The translations under genes were made by a program, and so were the position numbers. This document shows positions 26,217-35,103 of a DNA stretch of 64,000 nucleotides, piece by piece. Under the pieces are notes generated by a model. It ran no database searches and was not told where the DNA came from. It saw only the letters and a program-made list of their open reading frames with translations. Each line of letters opens with the position of its first letter. Position 1 is the stretch's first letter. Source of the DNA: Rathayibacter sp. VKM Ac-2879 (lineage in GTDB: Bacteria; Actinomycetota; Actinomycetes; Actinomycetales; Microbacteriaceae); the NCBI RefSeq assembly GCF_015351245.1, contig NZ_JADKSO010000003.1:248001-312000 (forward strand), in the 5' to 3' direction.

Positions 26217-26921
26217 TTAGCGGGACAGTCGGAGCAGCCACTCGTCGAGCAGCCCGGCCTCGGCGACACTCAGGGCATCGACGCTCGGCAGAGCGGTGCG
26301 CAGGGCGACCGCGTGAGCGACGACGGCGCGGGCTTCGGGATCGGCGGGACCCGCCTCCGCAGTGGTGATCGCGGCGAGCACCGACTCGCGCGAGCGCGGC
26401 GAGAGCTCGTCGTCGGGCTCGGCCAGCGCTGTCAGCGTGAGGGTGCAGCCGAGGGCGGCCGACTGGATCAGGCGGGTGGCCCGCTCGACGTCGACGGTGA
26501 GGCGACCGGCCTCGGCCACGGCGCGGACCGCGGCGAGGAGGATGTCGCGGGCCAGCCGCGCCGCCTCCGACTCCTCGCCCGGCCGCGCCGTGAACATGAG
26601 CGCATAGAGGTGCGGCTCGGCGAGGCCGAAGGCGACGTGCTGGTCCCAGCTCGCGCGAAGGGCGTCGACGGGATCGGCGGGCGCCTCGCTCCGCTCGAAA
26701 TCGGCGAGCGCGGAGGCGAAGCCTGCTGCGGCGGCGGAGTCGAGCAGTCCGCGCAGATCGCCGAAGGTCCGGTAGATCGTCGGTGCCTGCACACCGGCGG
26801 CGGCGCTGATCGCGCGGGTCGACACGGCGTCCCTGCCGCCCTCGGCGAGCAGCTCGATGGTCGCCCGGAGGATGCGGTCCCTGGTCGTCACGCTCTCGGT
26901 CACAGGTACCGACGCTAACAC
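26217..26921 (-). CDS. TetR-family transcriptional regulator
   Basis: A 234-residue repressor with N-terminal TetR helix-turn-helix: TTRDRILRATIELLAEGGRD, then VSTRAISAAAGVQAPTIYRTFGDL. The ligand-binding domain is Ala-rich and unassigned. Three in-frame GTG starts are possible (26921, 26903, 26891) and none has a strong ribosome-binding site. The longest is given, although a palindromic operator (26914-26933) overlaps its start, so a leaderless transcript or a GTG at 26903 is plausible. No divergent gene adjoins it, so autoregulation is the main inference. Confidence 0.85.
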   Translation of the reverse strand: MLASVPVTESVTTRDRILRATIELLAEGGRDAVSTRAISAAAGVQAPTIYRTFGDLRGLLDSAAAAGFASALADFERSEAPADPVDALRASWDQHVAFGLAEPHLYALMFTARPGEESEAARLARDILLAAVRAVAEAGRLTVDVERATRLIQSAALGCTLTLTALAEPDDELSPRSRESVLAAITTAEAGPADPEARAVVAHAVALRTALPSVDALSVAEAGLLDEWLLRLSR

Positions 26922-26933
26922 GTCGGCGTTAGC
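26914..26933. promoter_or_regulatory. TetR-type palindromic operator
   Basis: GCTAACACGTCGGCGTTAGC is a near-palindrome: the outer GCTAAC/GTTAGC arms are perfect, and 14 of 20 positions are symmetric overall. Its form resembles operators of TetR-family repressors. It overlaps the 5' end of the tetR gene itself, consistent with autorepression. Confidence 0.6.
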
Positions 26934-27044
26934 GGCCGTGTCCTCTGCGAGATCGAGCCGTCAACGGCGACGGGGGCGACCCCACGCAGCCCACGCCGAC
27001 AGGTACGGCGAGCACCCGGAGGATCGGTCTCTCGGCGACGCCGC

Positions 27045-28304
27045 TCAGCCTTCGCGGACGTGCCAGGGCTGTCCGTAACCGCCTTCGGCGACCGGGCGCG
27101 CCATCAGCTCGAGGTACGGCTCGGCGTCCAACGCCTCCGGGCCGAGCACGCCGACCCCCGACCACGCGCCGGTCGCGAGCAACTCGAGCGCGATCACCGG
27201 GTTGAGTGCGGTCTGCCACACCACGCATTGCGCGCCGTACTCGGCCATCGTCCACTCGTTGTCGCTCACGTGGTAGAGGTACACCTCGCGGCGCTCGCCT
27301 CCCTTGACGCCCGTGACCCACAGACCCGCACAGGTCTTGCCCGTCATCCGCGGACCGATACCGGCCGGATCCGGCAGAGCGGCGGCGACGACGTCCCGCG
27401 GAGCGACGAGCACCGGACCGTCCGCCGAGCGGACCCGGAGCGGCTCGGTGCGGTCGAGACCGAGCAGGTTGAGGGTGCGCAAGACCCCGATGAACTGCTC
27501 GCCCAAGCCGTACTTGAAGGTGACCCGCCGCGCGTCGAGCCAGCGCGGCATGAGCAGCACCTCCTCGTGCTCGACGTTCACGCACTCGACGGGCCCGATG
27601 CCCTCGGGGAACTCGAACACCTCGGGCTCCGAGAAGGGCGGCGTGGTGTACCAACCGCGGTCCCTCTCGAACACCACTGGAGGATTCAGACACTCCTCGA
27701 TGGTCGTCCAGATCGAGAACGACGGCGCGAAGATCTCCTCGCCGTTCTCGTCGCGGACGACGAGGTTCGCTCCGTCACGGACCCCGAGCTCGTCGATCTC
27801 GTCGAAGAGGTGATCGCTCGCGTAGCGCGCGAAGACGTCCGAGAGGCCCGGCTCGACGCCCATGCCGACAAGGGCGAGGCGGCCGCGCGACTCCCACTCG
27901 GCGGCGGCGGCGAACTGCTCGGCGCCCAGGACGACCCCGGTCTGGCGGTGTGGCTCGTGCGGGTGCGGATGCGAGAGGCTCATCGCCATGTCGAGGTAGT
28001 CCGCCTCTGCGGCGAGCGCACCGGCGAAGACCGTGGGCACGAACTTCGGCTCGACCGCATTCATGACGTGGGTGGCCCGGTGTGCGCGCGCGACCGTCTC
28101 GACGTTCTCGGCGTCGGAGGCGTCGATCCGAGCAGCGACGAAACGGTCGTCGACCCCGTGGTGCTCTCCGATCCACGCGACCGTGCGCTCCGCGCGGTCG
28201 AGGTCGTAGTCGCAGACGATGATCTGCTCGAAGAAGGAGCGACGGGCCGTGATCTTCGCGAAGGCGTCGCCGACGCCGCCGGCGCCGACCAGGAGGATTC
28301 TCAT
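27045..28304 (-). CDS. Saccharopine dehydrogenase family oxidoreductase
   Basis: A 419-residue NAD(P)-dependent enzyme. The Rossmann motif is ILLVGAGGVGDAFAKI (residues 3-18). Downstream segments HVMNAVEPKFVPTVFAGAL and YLDMAMSL, then GMGVEPGLSDVFARY, are typical of the saccharopine/carboxynorspermidine dehydrogenase superfamily. The last third, with WVTGVKGGERREVYLYHV, belongs to the same family. Candidate roles are lysine or polyamine metabolism; the exact substrate cannot be told from sequence. It lies upstream of tetR on the same strand with 123 bp between, so it may be separately transcribed. Confidence 0.85.
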   Translation of the reverse strand: MRILLVGAGGVGDAFAKITARRSFFEQIIVCDYDLDRAERTVAWIGEHHGVDDRFVAARIDASDAENVETVARAHRATHVMNAVEPKFVPTVFAGALAAEADYLDMAMSLSHPHPHEPHRQTGVVLGAEQFAAAAEWESRGRLALVGMGVEPGLSDVFARYASDHLFDEIDELGVRDGANLVVRDENGEEIFAPSFSIWTTIEECLNPPVVFERDRGWYTTPPFSEPEVFEFPEGIGPVECVNVEHEEVLLMPRWLDARRVTFKYGLGEQFIGVLRTLNLLGLDRTEPLRVRSADGPVLVAPRDVVAAALPDPAGIGPRMTGKTCAGLWVTGVKGGERREVYLYHVSDNEWTMAEYGAQCVVWQTALNPVIALELLATGAWSGVGVLGPEALDAEPYLELMARPVAEGGYGQPWHVREG

Positions 28305-28392
28305 GCGCCTACCGTAGCGACGGATTCACGTGCAGAACAAGGCTGGAACAGTCGAGATGGAGAAGTGGGGTGGGCCACGGCGACTGATTCCG

Positions 28393-31300
28393 TCATGTCT
28401 CCTCATGATGCGCCCGCTCGAGGAGTCGGATGAAGCGCGAGAGGCGCTCGAGTGACACGAGCGACGTGGGCGCGGAGGTGGGCAGGCTCGGCGCGTGCAC
28501 GAGATACGCCGCCCACTTGGCCCGGGAGATCGCCACGTTGAGGCGATGGGGCAGGAGGAGGAACTCGAGCCCGCGTGGCACGTCGGCACCCGAGGAGGCG
28601 GCGAGCGAGACGATCGCAGCCACCGCCTCCCGCCCTTGGAACAGATCGACGGTGCCGACCGCCGTGTCGCGGAGACCCGCGGCATCGAGGGCCTCGCGCA
28701 GCAGGCCGCCCTGGGCGTTGTAGGGGGCGACGACGATGACGTCGGCGGCGGTCAGGAGGCGCTCGCCGTTTTCGTCGCGCCAGCGCCGCCCGACGAGCGA
28801 GAGCGCGATCTCGACCACACGCCGCGCCTCCTCGGGCGAGGACGTGGTGTTGCCGTGGTGCGGGACGGGGGCCGAGTGGAGCCCGGGCGCGATCCCCTGA
28901 AGGTCGCGTTCCGGCGGGGCGCACGAGGCTAGCGCGCCCTGGTAGGAGAGCTCGGAGACCGCGGCCGCGAGCGCCGGATGCAGCCGGTAGCTCTTGTCGA
29001 GGAAGTAGCCGTATTCGGGCGGGAGCACGTCGTGGCCGTCAGCGAGCCAGCCGAGCGCCGAGGCGTCGACCGGCTCGGGATGGGAACCCTGGCTGACCTG
29101 CGGCAGCTGCTGCGGGTCGCCGAGCAGGAGGATGCGCTTCGCGGCGACCGCCGAGGCGATCGTGGGTGCGAGCGAGAACTGGCCGGCCTCGTCGATCACG
29201 AGGAGGTCGAGGCTCCGCCGCGGCACGCTGGCCTCGTTCGCGAAGGTCCACGCGGTGCCTCCGACGACGCAGCCGCCCTCTGTCTCGAGCACGGAGGCGA
29301 GCGCGGCACCGTCCGCGACGGGCGTCCACGCGAGTGCCTCGAGCGCCTCGGCCGCCACGCCCGAGCGCGGCTTCTTCACGACTCGCGTCGGATCGACTCC
29401 GCGCTCGACGACCGTGGTGAGCAGGTGCTCGACGACCGAGTGCGACTGCCCCACGACCCCCACCCGCCACCCGTGCTCGGCCACGAGCCGGGCGATCACC
29501 TGCGATCCCACGAAGGTCTTGCCGGTGCCCGGCGGACCCTGGACCGCCAGGGCCTGCCGCTCGATCGCGAGCAGGGAGCGGACGACCGCGTCGGCGACAT
29601 CGCCTCCGCCCACCGGCACCACGGACGACGGCGGCCGGCGGCGCAACACGTCGAGCGCGGGATCCGGCATCAGCTCGGGAAGCGCATCGAGGACCTCGCC
29701 GCCCCAGCGCGCGATGGCCTCGGGCTGCGGTGTCGCCCGCGGCGGCGGCGCGGGAGCAAGCGCGAGCGGCACGTCGTCGTGCGGCTCCTCCCCGGCCTTC
29801 AGTCCCTCTTTGAGCAGGAGCTCGACCTGTTCGCCGACGTCGTGGATCTCGAGGATCTCGGCACGCTCGCTCGCACCCCGCAGGCCAGGGCCGGGCGCCG
29901 GCGCTCCGGGCGGAGGCGATGCCTCGTAGACGAGGAACGGCGTGGCGCCCACCCTGAGTCGGCTGCCCGGTGCGAGCCGCCCGAGGAGGCGCACCTCCCG
30001 CGAGAAGAGACGCGCGCGCGGCGGCTTCGACCACTCGCGCACGACCTCCGCGCGCTCGACGACGACCACGTCGCGTGCGTCAGCCCAGTCGTCGAGCGGC
30101 TGGCGGAGGCGGTCGAAGTGTTCCTGCCAGAAGGTCTTCGCTTCGCGACGGTGGTAGTCGATCGCTGCTCCGGCAAGCGCGAGCGCCGTCTGATCGGCGG
30201 TGCGCTCATGCGGCCGGACTCCCTCGACCCGGGCGAGGAGGGCGACCGCGATCGGATCGGGCTCGCGAGCCACGGGAAGATCGACCTCGACCAGCGGGAG
30301 CGGTGCCTCGCGGACGGGGGCGAGCGAGAGCAGCCACTCTCGCAGGCGGAGGGTCGAGCGACAGTCGTACGCGTTGTATTCGGCAATCTCGGCGAGGCGC
30401 CGGCGCCCCTCCTCTTCGCGCGGGCCATCGAGCAGGGCGGCCGCCTCGGCGTACGCGGTGATGCTGTCGGTCGCAGTCGTGACTCCGGCCGCGTCTCGCG
30501 TCTCGCTCGCCATGTAGAGCGGCTCGAGCTTCTTGAGGGAGTAACTGGGCGAGCCCACGCGCAGGGCCCGCCGCACGACCGGGTACAGGTCGACGAGAAC
30601 GCCCTCGCGCAGCAGTCCGTCGACCTCCTCCTCGCCCACACCATGCCGCCGGGCGAGCGAGAGCAAGTGCGCCCGCTCGTAGGAGGCGTAGTGATAGACG
30701 TGCAACCCCGGATGCAGGGCCCGGCGCTCGCGCACCAGCGCGAGGAAGTCGATCAGCGCACGGCGCTCGCCCGCGAGATCGTGCGCCCAGAGCGCGGTGA
30801 ACCGCTCGTGCACGTCGACCAGGCCGAAGAGGTAGTCGAGACCCCACTCATGGCCATCCTGAGTGAAGAGAGGATCGCCCTCGAAGTCGAAGAAGACGTC
30901 GCCCGGGTCGGGCGCGGGCAGCGCCTCGAGGAGGGAGACGTCGACGACCTCGACCACCGGCACGCCGTCGGGAGCGGCCTCGGTGGCGAGCTGGAGCCGC
31001 GCCTGCGCGCGGAGGCTCTCGAGCGCACCGGCGCCCAGACCGGGTACGGGTCCGCGACCGGAGGCGAGCCCGTCGATCGTGGTGACACCCGCCGCGGCGA
31101 GCTTCGCCCTCTGGTCGAGACGGAGCCCCGCGACGAGGATCGGGTCGCGGTGAGCGCGCACCTCGGGTGCACACACTCCACATCGACCACAGGACGCATA
31201 GCGAGGGTCCCCCCAGCGCAGCGGCTCGACCGCGGCGACGCGCTCCTCGAGCACGGCACGCAGCCGCGCTCGCTGCACCCGCTGCACCGGAGCGATGACA

Positions 31301-31830
31301 GCCAGCTCGTGACTCGTGATGGAGCCGTCGCCGAGCACCAAGTGCACGTGAGGACCGACGCGGACGCCGCGCGCCTCGATCTGCTCCGCGTAGGCGGCGA
31401 GCTGCAGCAGCGCGGGGATCGTGGCGTGACGGGCGAGCTTGGTGTCGTAGACCTCGTACGCGCCATCGGGCGTGCGGAGGAGGAAGTCGGAGAAGCCGAG
31501 GAACACGCCGTCGAAGAACGTGGCCTGGTAGAGCACCTCGACCCCCGCCTCCATGGCCGCGACAGCAGCGTCGGCCGCCGCCGCATAGTCGGCGCGCTCG
31601 GGCCGCTCGAACTCGACGACCCGATGCGCCTCTTTGAGCTCTGCCAGGAATCGACGCTCGTGCTCGTCGCCCAGGCGCGCGGTGCGGACGAGCATGTCGT
31701 CCTCGTCGACGTCGAGCTGCGGCGCGCGACCGAGAGCGGTGTCGAGCCTGCGCAGGACCGCCCACTCGCAGGCGGACCAGAGGGAGAGGTCGGTCGGGCT
31801 CGTGACGATCGCCCCGTTCTCGACGTACAT
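28393..31830 (-). CDS. TM0106-type RecB-like nuclease fused to a superfamily 1 helicase
   Basis: A 1145-residue protein. The N-terminal half matches the TM0106 RecB-like nuclease family: it starts MYVENGAIVTSPTDLSLW, has DGVFLGFSDFLLR and a nuclease-like EVYDTKLARHA. A cysteine cluster CGRCGVC follows, then VFFDFEGDPL, an RNase H-like region typical of these fusions. The C-terminal half is a UPF1/DNA2-like helicase with Walker A QGPPGTGKTFVGSQ and Walker B LVIDEAGQF. Motif III is LLLGDPQQLPQ, and late motifs are LFQGREA and RLNVAISRAK. ATG 31830 has GGAGGGAG just upstream. It is probably a DNA repair enzyme; partners are unknown. Confidence 0.88.
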   Translation of the reverse strand: MYVENGAIVTSPTDLSLWSACEWAVLRRLDTALGRAPQLDVDEDDMLVRTARLGDEHERRFLAELKEAHRVVEFERPERADYAAAADAAVAAMEAGVEVLYQATFFDGVFLGFSDFLLRTPDGAYEVYDTKLARHATIPALLQLAAYAEQIEARGVRVGPHVHLVLGDGSITSHELAVIAPVQRVQRARLRAVLEERVAAVEPLRWGDPRYASCGRCGVCAPEVRAHRDPILVAGLRLDQRAKLAAAGVTTIDGLASGRGPVPGLGAGALESLRAQARLQLATEAAPDGVPVVEVVDVSLLEALPAPDPGDVFFDFEGDPLFTQDGHEWGLDYLFGLVDVHERFTALWAHDLAGERRALIDFLALVRERRALHPGLHVYHYASYERAHLLSLARRHGVGEEEVDGLLREGVLVDLYPVVRRALRVGSPSYSLKKLEPLYMASETRDAAGVTTATDSITAYAEAAALLDGPREEEGRRRLAEIAEYNAYDCRSTLRLREWLLSLAPVREAPLPLVEVDLPVAREPDPIAVALLARVEGVRPHERTADQTALALAGAAIDYHRREAKTFWQEHFDRLRQPLDDWADARDVVVVERAEVVREWSKPPRARLFSREVRLLGRLAPGSRLRVGATPFLVYEASPPPGAPAPGPGLRGASERAEILEIHDVGEQVELLLKEGLKAGEEPHDDVPLALAPAPPPRATPQPEAIARWGGEVLDALPELMPDPALDVLRRRPPSSVVPVGGGDVADAVVRSLLAIERQALAVQGPPGTGKTFVGSQVIARLVAEHGWRVGVVGQSHSVVEHLLTTVVERGVDPTRVVKKPRSGVAAEALEALAWTPVADGAALASVLETEGGCVVGGTAWTFANEASVPRRSLDLLVIDEAGQFSLAPTIASAVAAKRILLLGDPQQLPQVSQGSHPEPVDASALGWLADGHDVLPPEYGYFLDKSYRLHPALAAAVSELSYQGALASCAPPERDLQGIAPGLHSAPVPHHGNTTSSPEEARRVVEIALSLVGRRWRDENGERLLTAADVIVVAPYNAQGGLLREALDAAGLRDTAVGTVDLFQGREAVAAIVSLAASSGADVPRGLEFLLLPHRLNVAISRAKWAAYLVHAPSLPTSAPTSLVSLERLSRFIRLLERAHHEET

Positions 31831-31958
31831 GCGACTCCCTCCACGACCGCCGACGGCGATCGCCTCCAGGCTAGGGGGAGCCTCCGACATCGGACCGGGC
31901 TCGAGGAGAGCGTCGCCACGGCCGCTCGGAGGCACCGGACGCATGGCAGGCTGGCCGG

Positions 31959-32729
31959 GTGACCAGGATGCGCTTCGAGATCATCCCGTCGGGCGACATC
32001 GCGGCACGGGCGCAGCGGGCGTTCCCCGACCCCTCCGCGACCACACTCACCGTCACGAGCCTCCCGAAGCACGGCACCGAGCGCACGATCGAGAGCGCCG
32101 TCGAGCTCGCGGGGCTCGGCTTCCGGGTGGTTCCGCACCTCGCGGCACGCACCGTCGACGGCAGGGAAGCGCTGGAGCGGGCCTTGATGCGACTGCGCGA
32201 CGCAGGAATCGATGAGGCGTTCGTCGTCTCGGGTGATGCGAAGACGGCGAGAGGGAGCTATTCGACGAGCCTCGAGCTGATCCGCGACGCCGTCGAAATC
32301 GCGCCCGGCCTGGCTCTCGATATCGCCGGCTACCCCGAGGGACACCCGCACCAGAGCGACGAGAGCATCGAGCGCCACCTGCGCGAGCGCGCGCCGTTCA
32401 TCCGCTCGATCGTCACGCAGATGTGCTTCGACGCCGACGCGGTCGCCCACTACGTCGACCGCGTGCGGGCGCAGGGCATCACGGCGGAGGTGTGGGCCGG
32501 CGTGCCGGGGCCCGTCGAGCGCGCGCGGCTCCTCGCCCTCGGTGCGCGGATCGGCGTCGGCTCGTCGCTGGGATTCCTGCGGCGCAGCCCCTCCATCGCC
32601 GGTGGCCTGCTACGCGGACCCCGCTTCGCGCCCACCGCCTTCGTGGCGCGCCTCGAAGCGGCCGTCGGCGACCGCCTGGCCGGCCTCCACGTCTACACCT
32701 TCAACGAGCTGTCCGCCCTGCCCTTCTGA
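31959..32729 (+). CDS. Methylenetetrahydrofolate reductase-like protein
   Basis: A 256-residue TIM-barrel protein of the MTHFR superfamily. It opens MRFEIIPSGD, continues with VTSLPKHGTERTIESAVELA and GFRVVPHLAARTV, and has EAFVVSGDAKTARGSY in the position of the folate/FAD-binding loop. IAGYPEGHPHQ and QMCFDADAVAHYVDRVRAQG are also family motifs. It is shorter than typical MetF (about 290) and may serve a specialised C1 pathway. GTG 31959 is the first start; GTG-ACC-AGG-ATG leaves ATG 31968 as an alternative. It is divergent from the helicase gene across 128 bp. Confidence 0.85.
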   Translation: MTRMRFEIIPSGDIAARAQRAFPDPSATTLTVTSLPKHGTERTIESAVELAGLGFRVVPHLAARTVDGREALERALMRLRDAGIDEAFVVSGDAKTARGSYSTSLELIRDAVEIAPGLALDIAGYPEGHPHQSDESIERHLRERAPFIRSIVTQMCFDADAVAHYVDRVRAQGITAEVWAGVPGPVERARLLALGARIGVGSSLGFLRRSPSIAGGLLRGPRFAPTAFVARLEAAVGDRLAGLHVYTFNELSALPF

Positions 32730-32745
32730 CCGCCGCCCTCCCCCG

Positions 32746-32814
32746 CCTTCGCGAGATGCCACTTATGCGCGCGACACGCCGATGGAGGCGCGCATAAGTG
32801 GCATCTCGCGAAGG
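32746..32814. terminator. 27-bp perfect inverted repeat between convergent genes
   Basis: The left arm 32746-32772 (begins CCTTCGCGAGATGCCACTTA) and right arm 32788-32814 (ends GTGGCATCTCGCGAAGG) are perfectly complementary over 27 bp, with a 15-nt loop. It lies between the MTHFR-like gene (stop 32729) and the PAP2 gene (stop 32821). A bidirectional terminator is the simplest reading, but it is far longer than needed and could be a member of a dispersed repeat family. Confidence 0.75.
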
Positions 32815-32820
32815 AGGTGG

Positions 32821-33594
32821 TCAGCGACGCGCCCAGAGAGGCGGGTGCGGCAGCTCCGCCTCGGTGCGGAGGCGGCCGGCGAGCGGCGCCCAGACGACGA
32901 GCGCCACGCCCACCCCGAGCAGCAGGCCGCCGACCGTGTCGCTCAGCCAATGCGCACCCAGGTAGGTGCGGCTCGCCATCATCGCCAGCGTGTACAGGAA
33001 CCCGGCGATCCACACCCAGAGCAGCGGGAAGACCAACGCGAGCACCATCGCGGTGGTCGCCGCATTGGCGGTGTGACCGGAGGGGAATGAGCCGTAGTCA
33101 CTGGTGACGAGCATGTCCGCGGGCCGGGCGCGGCCGACGAGCTCCTTGAGGAGCTGCGTGGCACCGACGCTGACGAGCGCGGCGATCGCGTAGTACAGCG
33201 CGGCCCACCGCCTCCGGAACAGGAGGAGGACAGCCACGATCGCCAGAGGGATGATCGCCGTGCCGACGATGCCGGCGCCGATCGTGTTCATCACCAGCGC
33301 CGGCAGGTCCCACAAGGAGGAACGGTGGGCGACGATCTCGTCCATCCACTCGACGTCGAAGCGGAAGGCACTCGTCGGACGGAACGCGATGAGCACCGCG
33401 AGCACCGCGGTGAGCACCAGAGCGACCGACGCGGACACGAGCGGCCACCGCCGAGAGACGCGGTGAGCGGCCTCTGTCGACAGCAGGCGCGCGGCGACGC
33501 CGTCGGAGGGGACCTGCTCCGCCATCCGCGTGCGCTGCACGGCGTCGGGGCGCGCCACAGGCCGGTCGGTCAGGGGCTCATCGCGGGACTCCAT
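32821..33594 (-). CDS. PAP2-superfamily membrane phosphatase
   Basis: A 257-residue integral membrane phosphatase. The three PAP2 signature blocks are present: KELVGRARPADM, PSGHTANAATT and SRTYLGAHWLSDTVGG, the last two carrying the catalytic histidines. Hydrophobic helices surround them, starting with WPLVSASVALVLTAVLAVLI. Possible substrates are undecaprenyl pyrophosphate, phosphatidate or similar lipid phosphates. ATG 33594 is given; ATG 33525 (MAEQVPS) is a reasonable alternative since the first 35 residues are hydrophilic. Confidence 0.88.
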   Translation of the reverse strand: MESRDEPLTDRPVARPDAVQRTRMAEQVPSDGVAARLLSTEAAHRVSRRWPLVSASVALVLTAVLAVLIAFRPTSAFRFDVEWMDEIVAHRSSLWDLPALVMNTIGAGIVGTAIIPLAIVAVLLLFRRRWAALYYAIAALVSVGATQLLKELVGRARPADMLVTSDYGSFPSGHTANAATTAMVLALVFPLLWVWIAGFLYTLAMMASRTYLGAHWLSDTVGGLLLGVGVALVVWAPLAGRLRTEAELPHPPLWARR

Positions 33595-33726
33595 CCGGAC
33601 ATGATGCCGGGCCCGGCCGCCTCGCGCCGGGGATTGCACCGGGGCGATTCGTCTCGACCGAGCGCGTACGAGGCTCAGAAGCCGATCCGCGGACGCGCTC
33701 CGGTGATGGTGTCGCGTACGGAGGCG

Positions 33727-34920
33727 TCAGGCCGCCGGCACCGCGGAGAGCGGCGTCCCGACCGGATCGCCGAGCAGCTGCTCGAAGACGAGCTCGGCCG
33801 CGCCCAGCATCAGCAGATCGGCGCCGAGCTCGGTGCGCACGATGCGCACGGAGTCGAGGGCCACGCGGAAGGGGCCACCGTGCGCGAGACGCTGCTCGAG
33901 CACGCCGGGCGCGACTCCGACCAGCTCGCCGAGGAACCCGCCGAGCACGACCAGCTGCGGATTGAAGATGTTGATGACGGTGCGCAGCGCCACGGCGAGG
34001 TACCCGAGCTGGCGCTCGACCTCAGCGCGCACGGAGGGGTCGTTGGAGGCGGCGAGCGCCTCCTCCAGCCGCTCGCCCTCCTCGAGCCCGAGCACCGTCA
34101 GCAGCTCGGCTCGTCCGACCTCGGTCTCGAGGCAGCCGGTGGCGCCGCAGTGACAGTCGACGCCTGCACTGTTGACGAGAGTGTGACCGATCTCGCCCGC
34201 GTACCCGTCGATCCCGTGCAGCGGCGAGCCTCCGACGATGACGCCCGCGCCGATTCCGCTGGCGCCTCCGTTGAGATAGAGGAGGTGCGAGACGTCGCGA
34301 CCGGCGCCGAGCACGCTCTCGGCGAGCGCGCCGAGGTTGGCGTCGTTGGCCGAGAGCACCGGGAGGCCGGTGGCCTCGGCGAGCATCCGCGAGAACGGCT
34401 CGTCGACCCAGCCGAGATGCGGACCGACGCGGACGAGGCCGTCGGTGTCGCGCACCAGTCCAGGTACGGCGACCCCGACGCCGACGATGCGCGAGTCCTC
34501 GGGCAACTCGCTGAGCAGCTCGGCGATCGCGTCGGCCGCCAGCAGAGCAGCCTCGGCCGCGCTCGGGACCGAGGCGGTGCGGCGGAGGCGACGACGGACT
34601 CCGGCGTCCAGCCCGACTGCGGCGACCGTCACCGCGTCGATCTCGGGATTCACGGCGAGCGCCACCACCCGCGGATCGGCCTCGACGACAGGGCTGGGCC
34701 GCCCGACCTGATTGAGGGCGTCCGGTTCGCGTTCGCGCACGAGACCGCGCTCGACGAGCTCGCCGACGAGGGCGGCGATGGTGGAGCGGTTGAGGCCCGT
34801 CAACCGGGTCAGCTGCGAGCGGGACCGAGGACCGCCGCGGTGCACGAGGCGCAGGATCGCGGAGAGGTTGTGCCGTCGGACGCGGTCGAGGGTGTTGCCG
34901 CGCGTCGCGTGGTCGGGCAT
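33727..34920 (-). CDS. xylR: ROK-family xylose repressor (XylR-like)
   Basis: A 397-residue regulator. The N-terminal winged helix is LSAILRLVHRGGPRSRSQLT, then RLTGLNRSTIAALVGELVERG. The C-terminal ROK sugar-kinase-like domain has GVGVAVPGLV, LSANDANLGALAE and GGASGIGAGVI. The ROK zinc motif is CHCGATGCLE. Its position, divergent from xylA across 257 bp, makes it the likely xylose-responsive repressor of xylAB. Specificity is inferred from context. The intergenic region holds a palindrome at the xylA promoter and a large cruciform-like dyad. Confidence 0.85.
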   Translation of the reverse strand: MPDHATRGNTLDRVRRHNLSAILRLVHRGGPRSRSQLTRLTGLNRSTIAALVGELVERGLVREREPDALNQVGRPSPVVEADPRVVALAVNPEIDAVTVAAVGLDAGVRRRLRRTASVPSAAEAALLAADAIAELLSELPEDSRIVGVGVAVPGLVRDTDGLVRVGPHLGWVDEPFSRMLAEATGLPVLSANDANLGALAESVLGAGRDVSHLLYLNGGASGIGAGVIVGGSPLHGIDGYAGEIGHTLVNSAGVDCHCGATGCLETEVGRAELLTVLGLEEGERLEEALAASNDPSVRAEVERQLGYLAVALRTVINIFNPQLVVLGGFLGELVGVAPGVLEQRLAHGGPFRVALDSVRIVRTELGADLLMLGAAELVFEQLLGDPVGTPLSAVPAA

Positions 34921-35005
34921 TCGGCGGCCTCCTCTGTGTGCCGGGGTCAGCCTATCCGCGCCGCCCCGCCGCGGCAGTCGTGCGCTCGCGGCAGCCGCGC
35001 GGACC

Positions 35006-35075
35006 GCACAACCTCAGCTGAGACGGCCGGTCACGCACCATCGTGCGTCAGGCGCCGTCTCAGCTGAGGTTGTGC
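35006..35075. repeat. 22-bp perfect inverted repeat with inner hairpin, between xylR and xylA
   Basis: The arms 35006-35027 (GCACAACCTCAGCTGAGACG-GC) and 35054-35075 are perfectly complementary over 22 bp. Each arm contains the 10-bp palindrome CTCAGCTGAG. The 26-nt spacer has its own hairpin ACGCAC-CATC-GTGCGT. Unlike the other long dyads here it lies between divergent genes, so termination is not its obvious role. It could be a cruciform, a double operator, or an inserted repeat element. Confidence 0.8.
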
Positions 35076-35103
35076 TGGAACGGCAGCGCCCTTCTCGAGC
35101 CCG

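Noticed and set aside
26014-26220. 68-residue plus-strand ORF in the same gap
   Set aside because: No ribosome-binding site, contains the dyad at 26129-26170, and has unprotein-like composition.
25817-26269. 150-residue minus-strand ORF between the response regulator and tetR
   Set aside because: Arg/Ser/Pro-rich, overlaps both neighbouring genes, and spans a terminator-like dyad.
28393-31830. RecB-like nuclease/helicase as a phage-defence gene
   Set aside because: The TM0106-helicase fusion is a widespread single gene, and no neighbouring defence gene, integrase or anomalous composition supports an island.
28978-31962. 994-residue open frame on the plus strand opposite the nuclease/helicase gene
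   Set aside because: It is antisense to a strongly supported gene; its composition (Arg/Asp/Glu/Val/Gly-rich, no motifs) is what GC-rich third positions produce in the mirrored frame.
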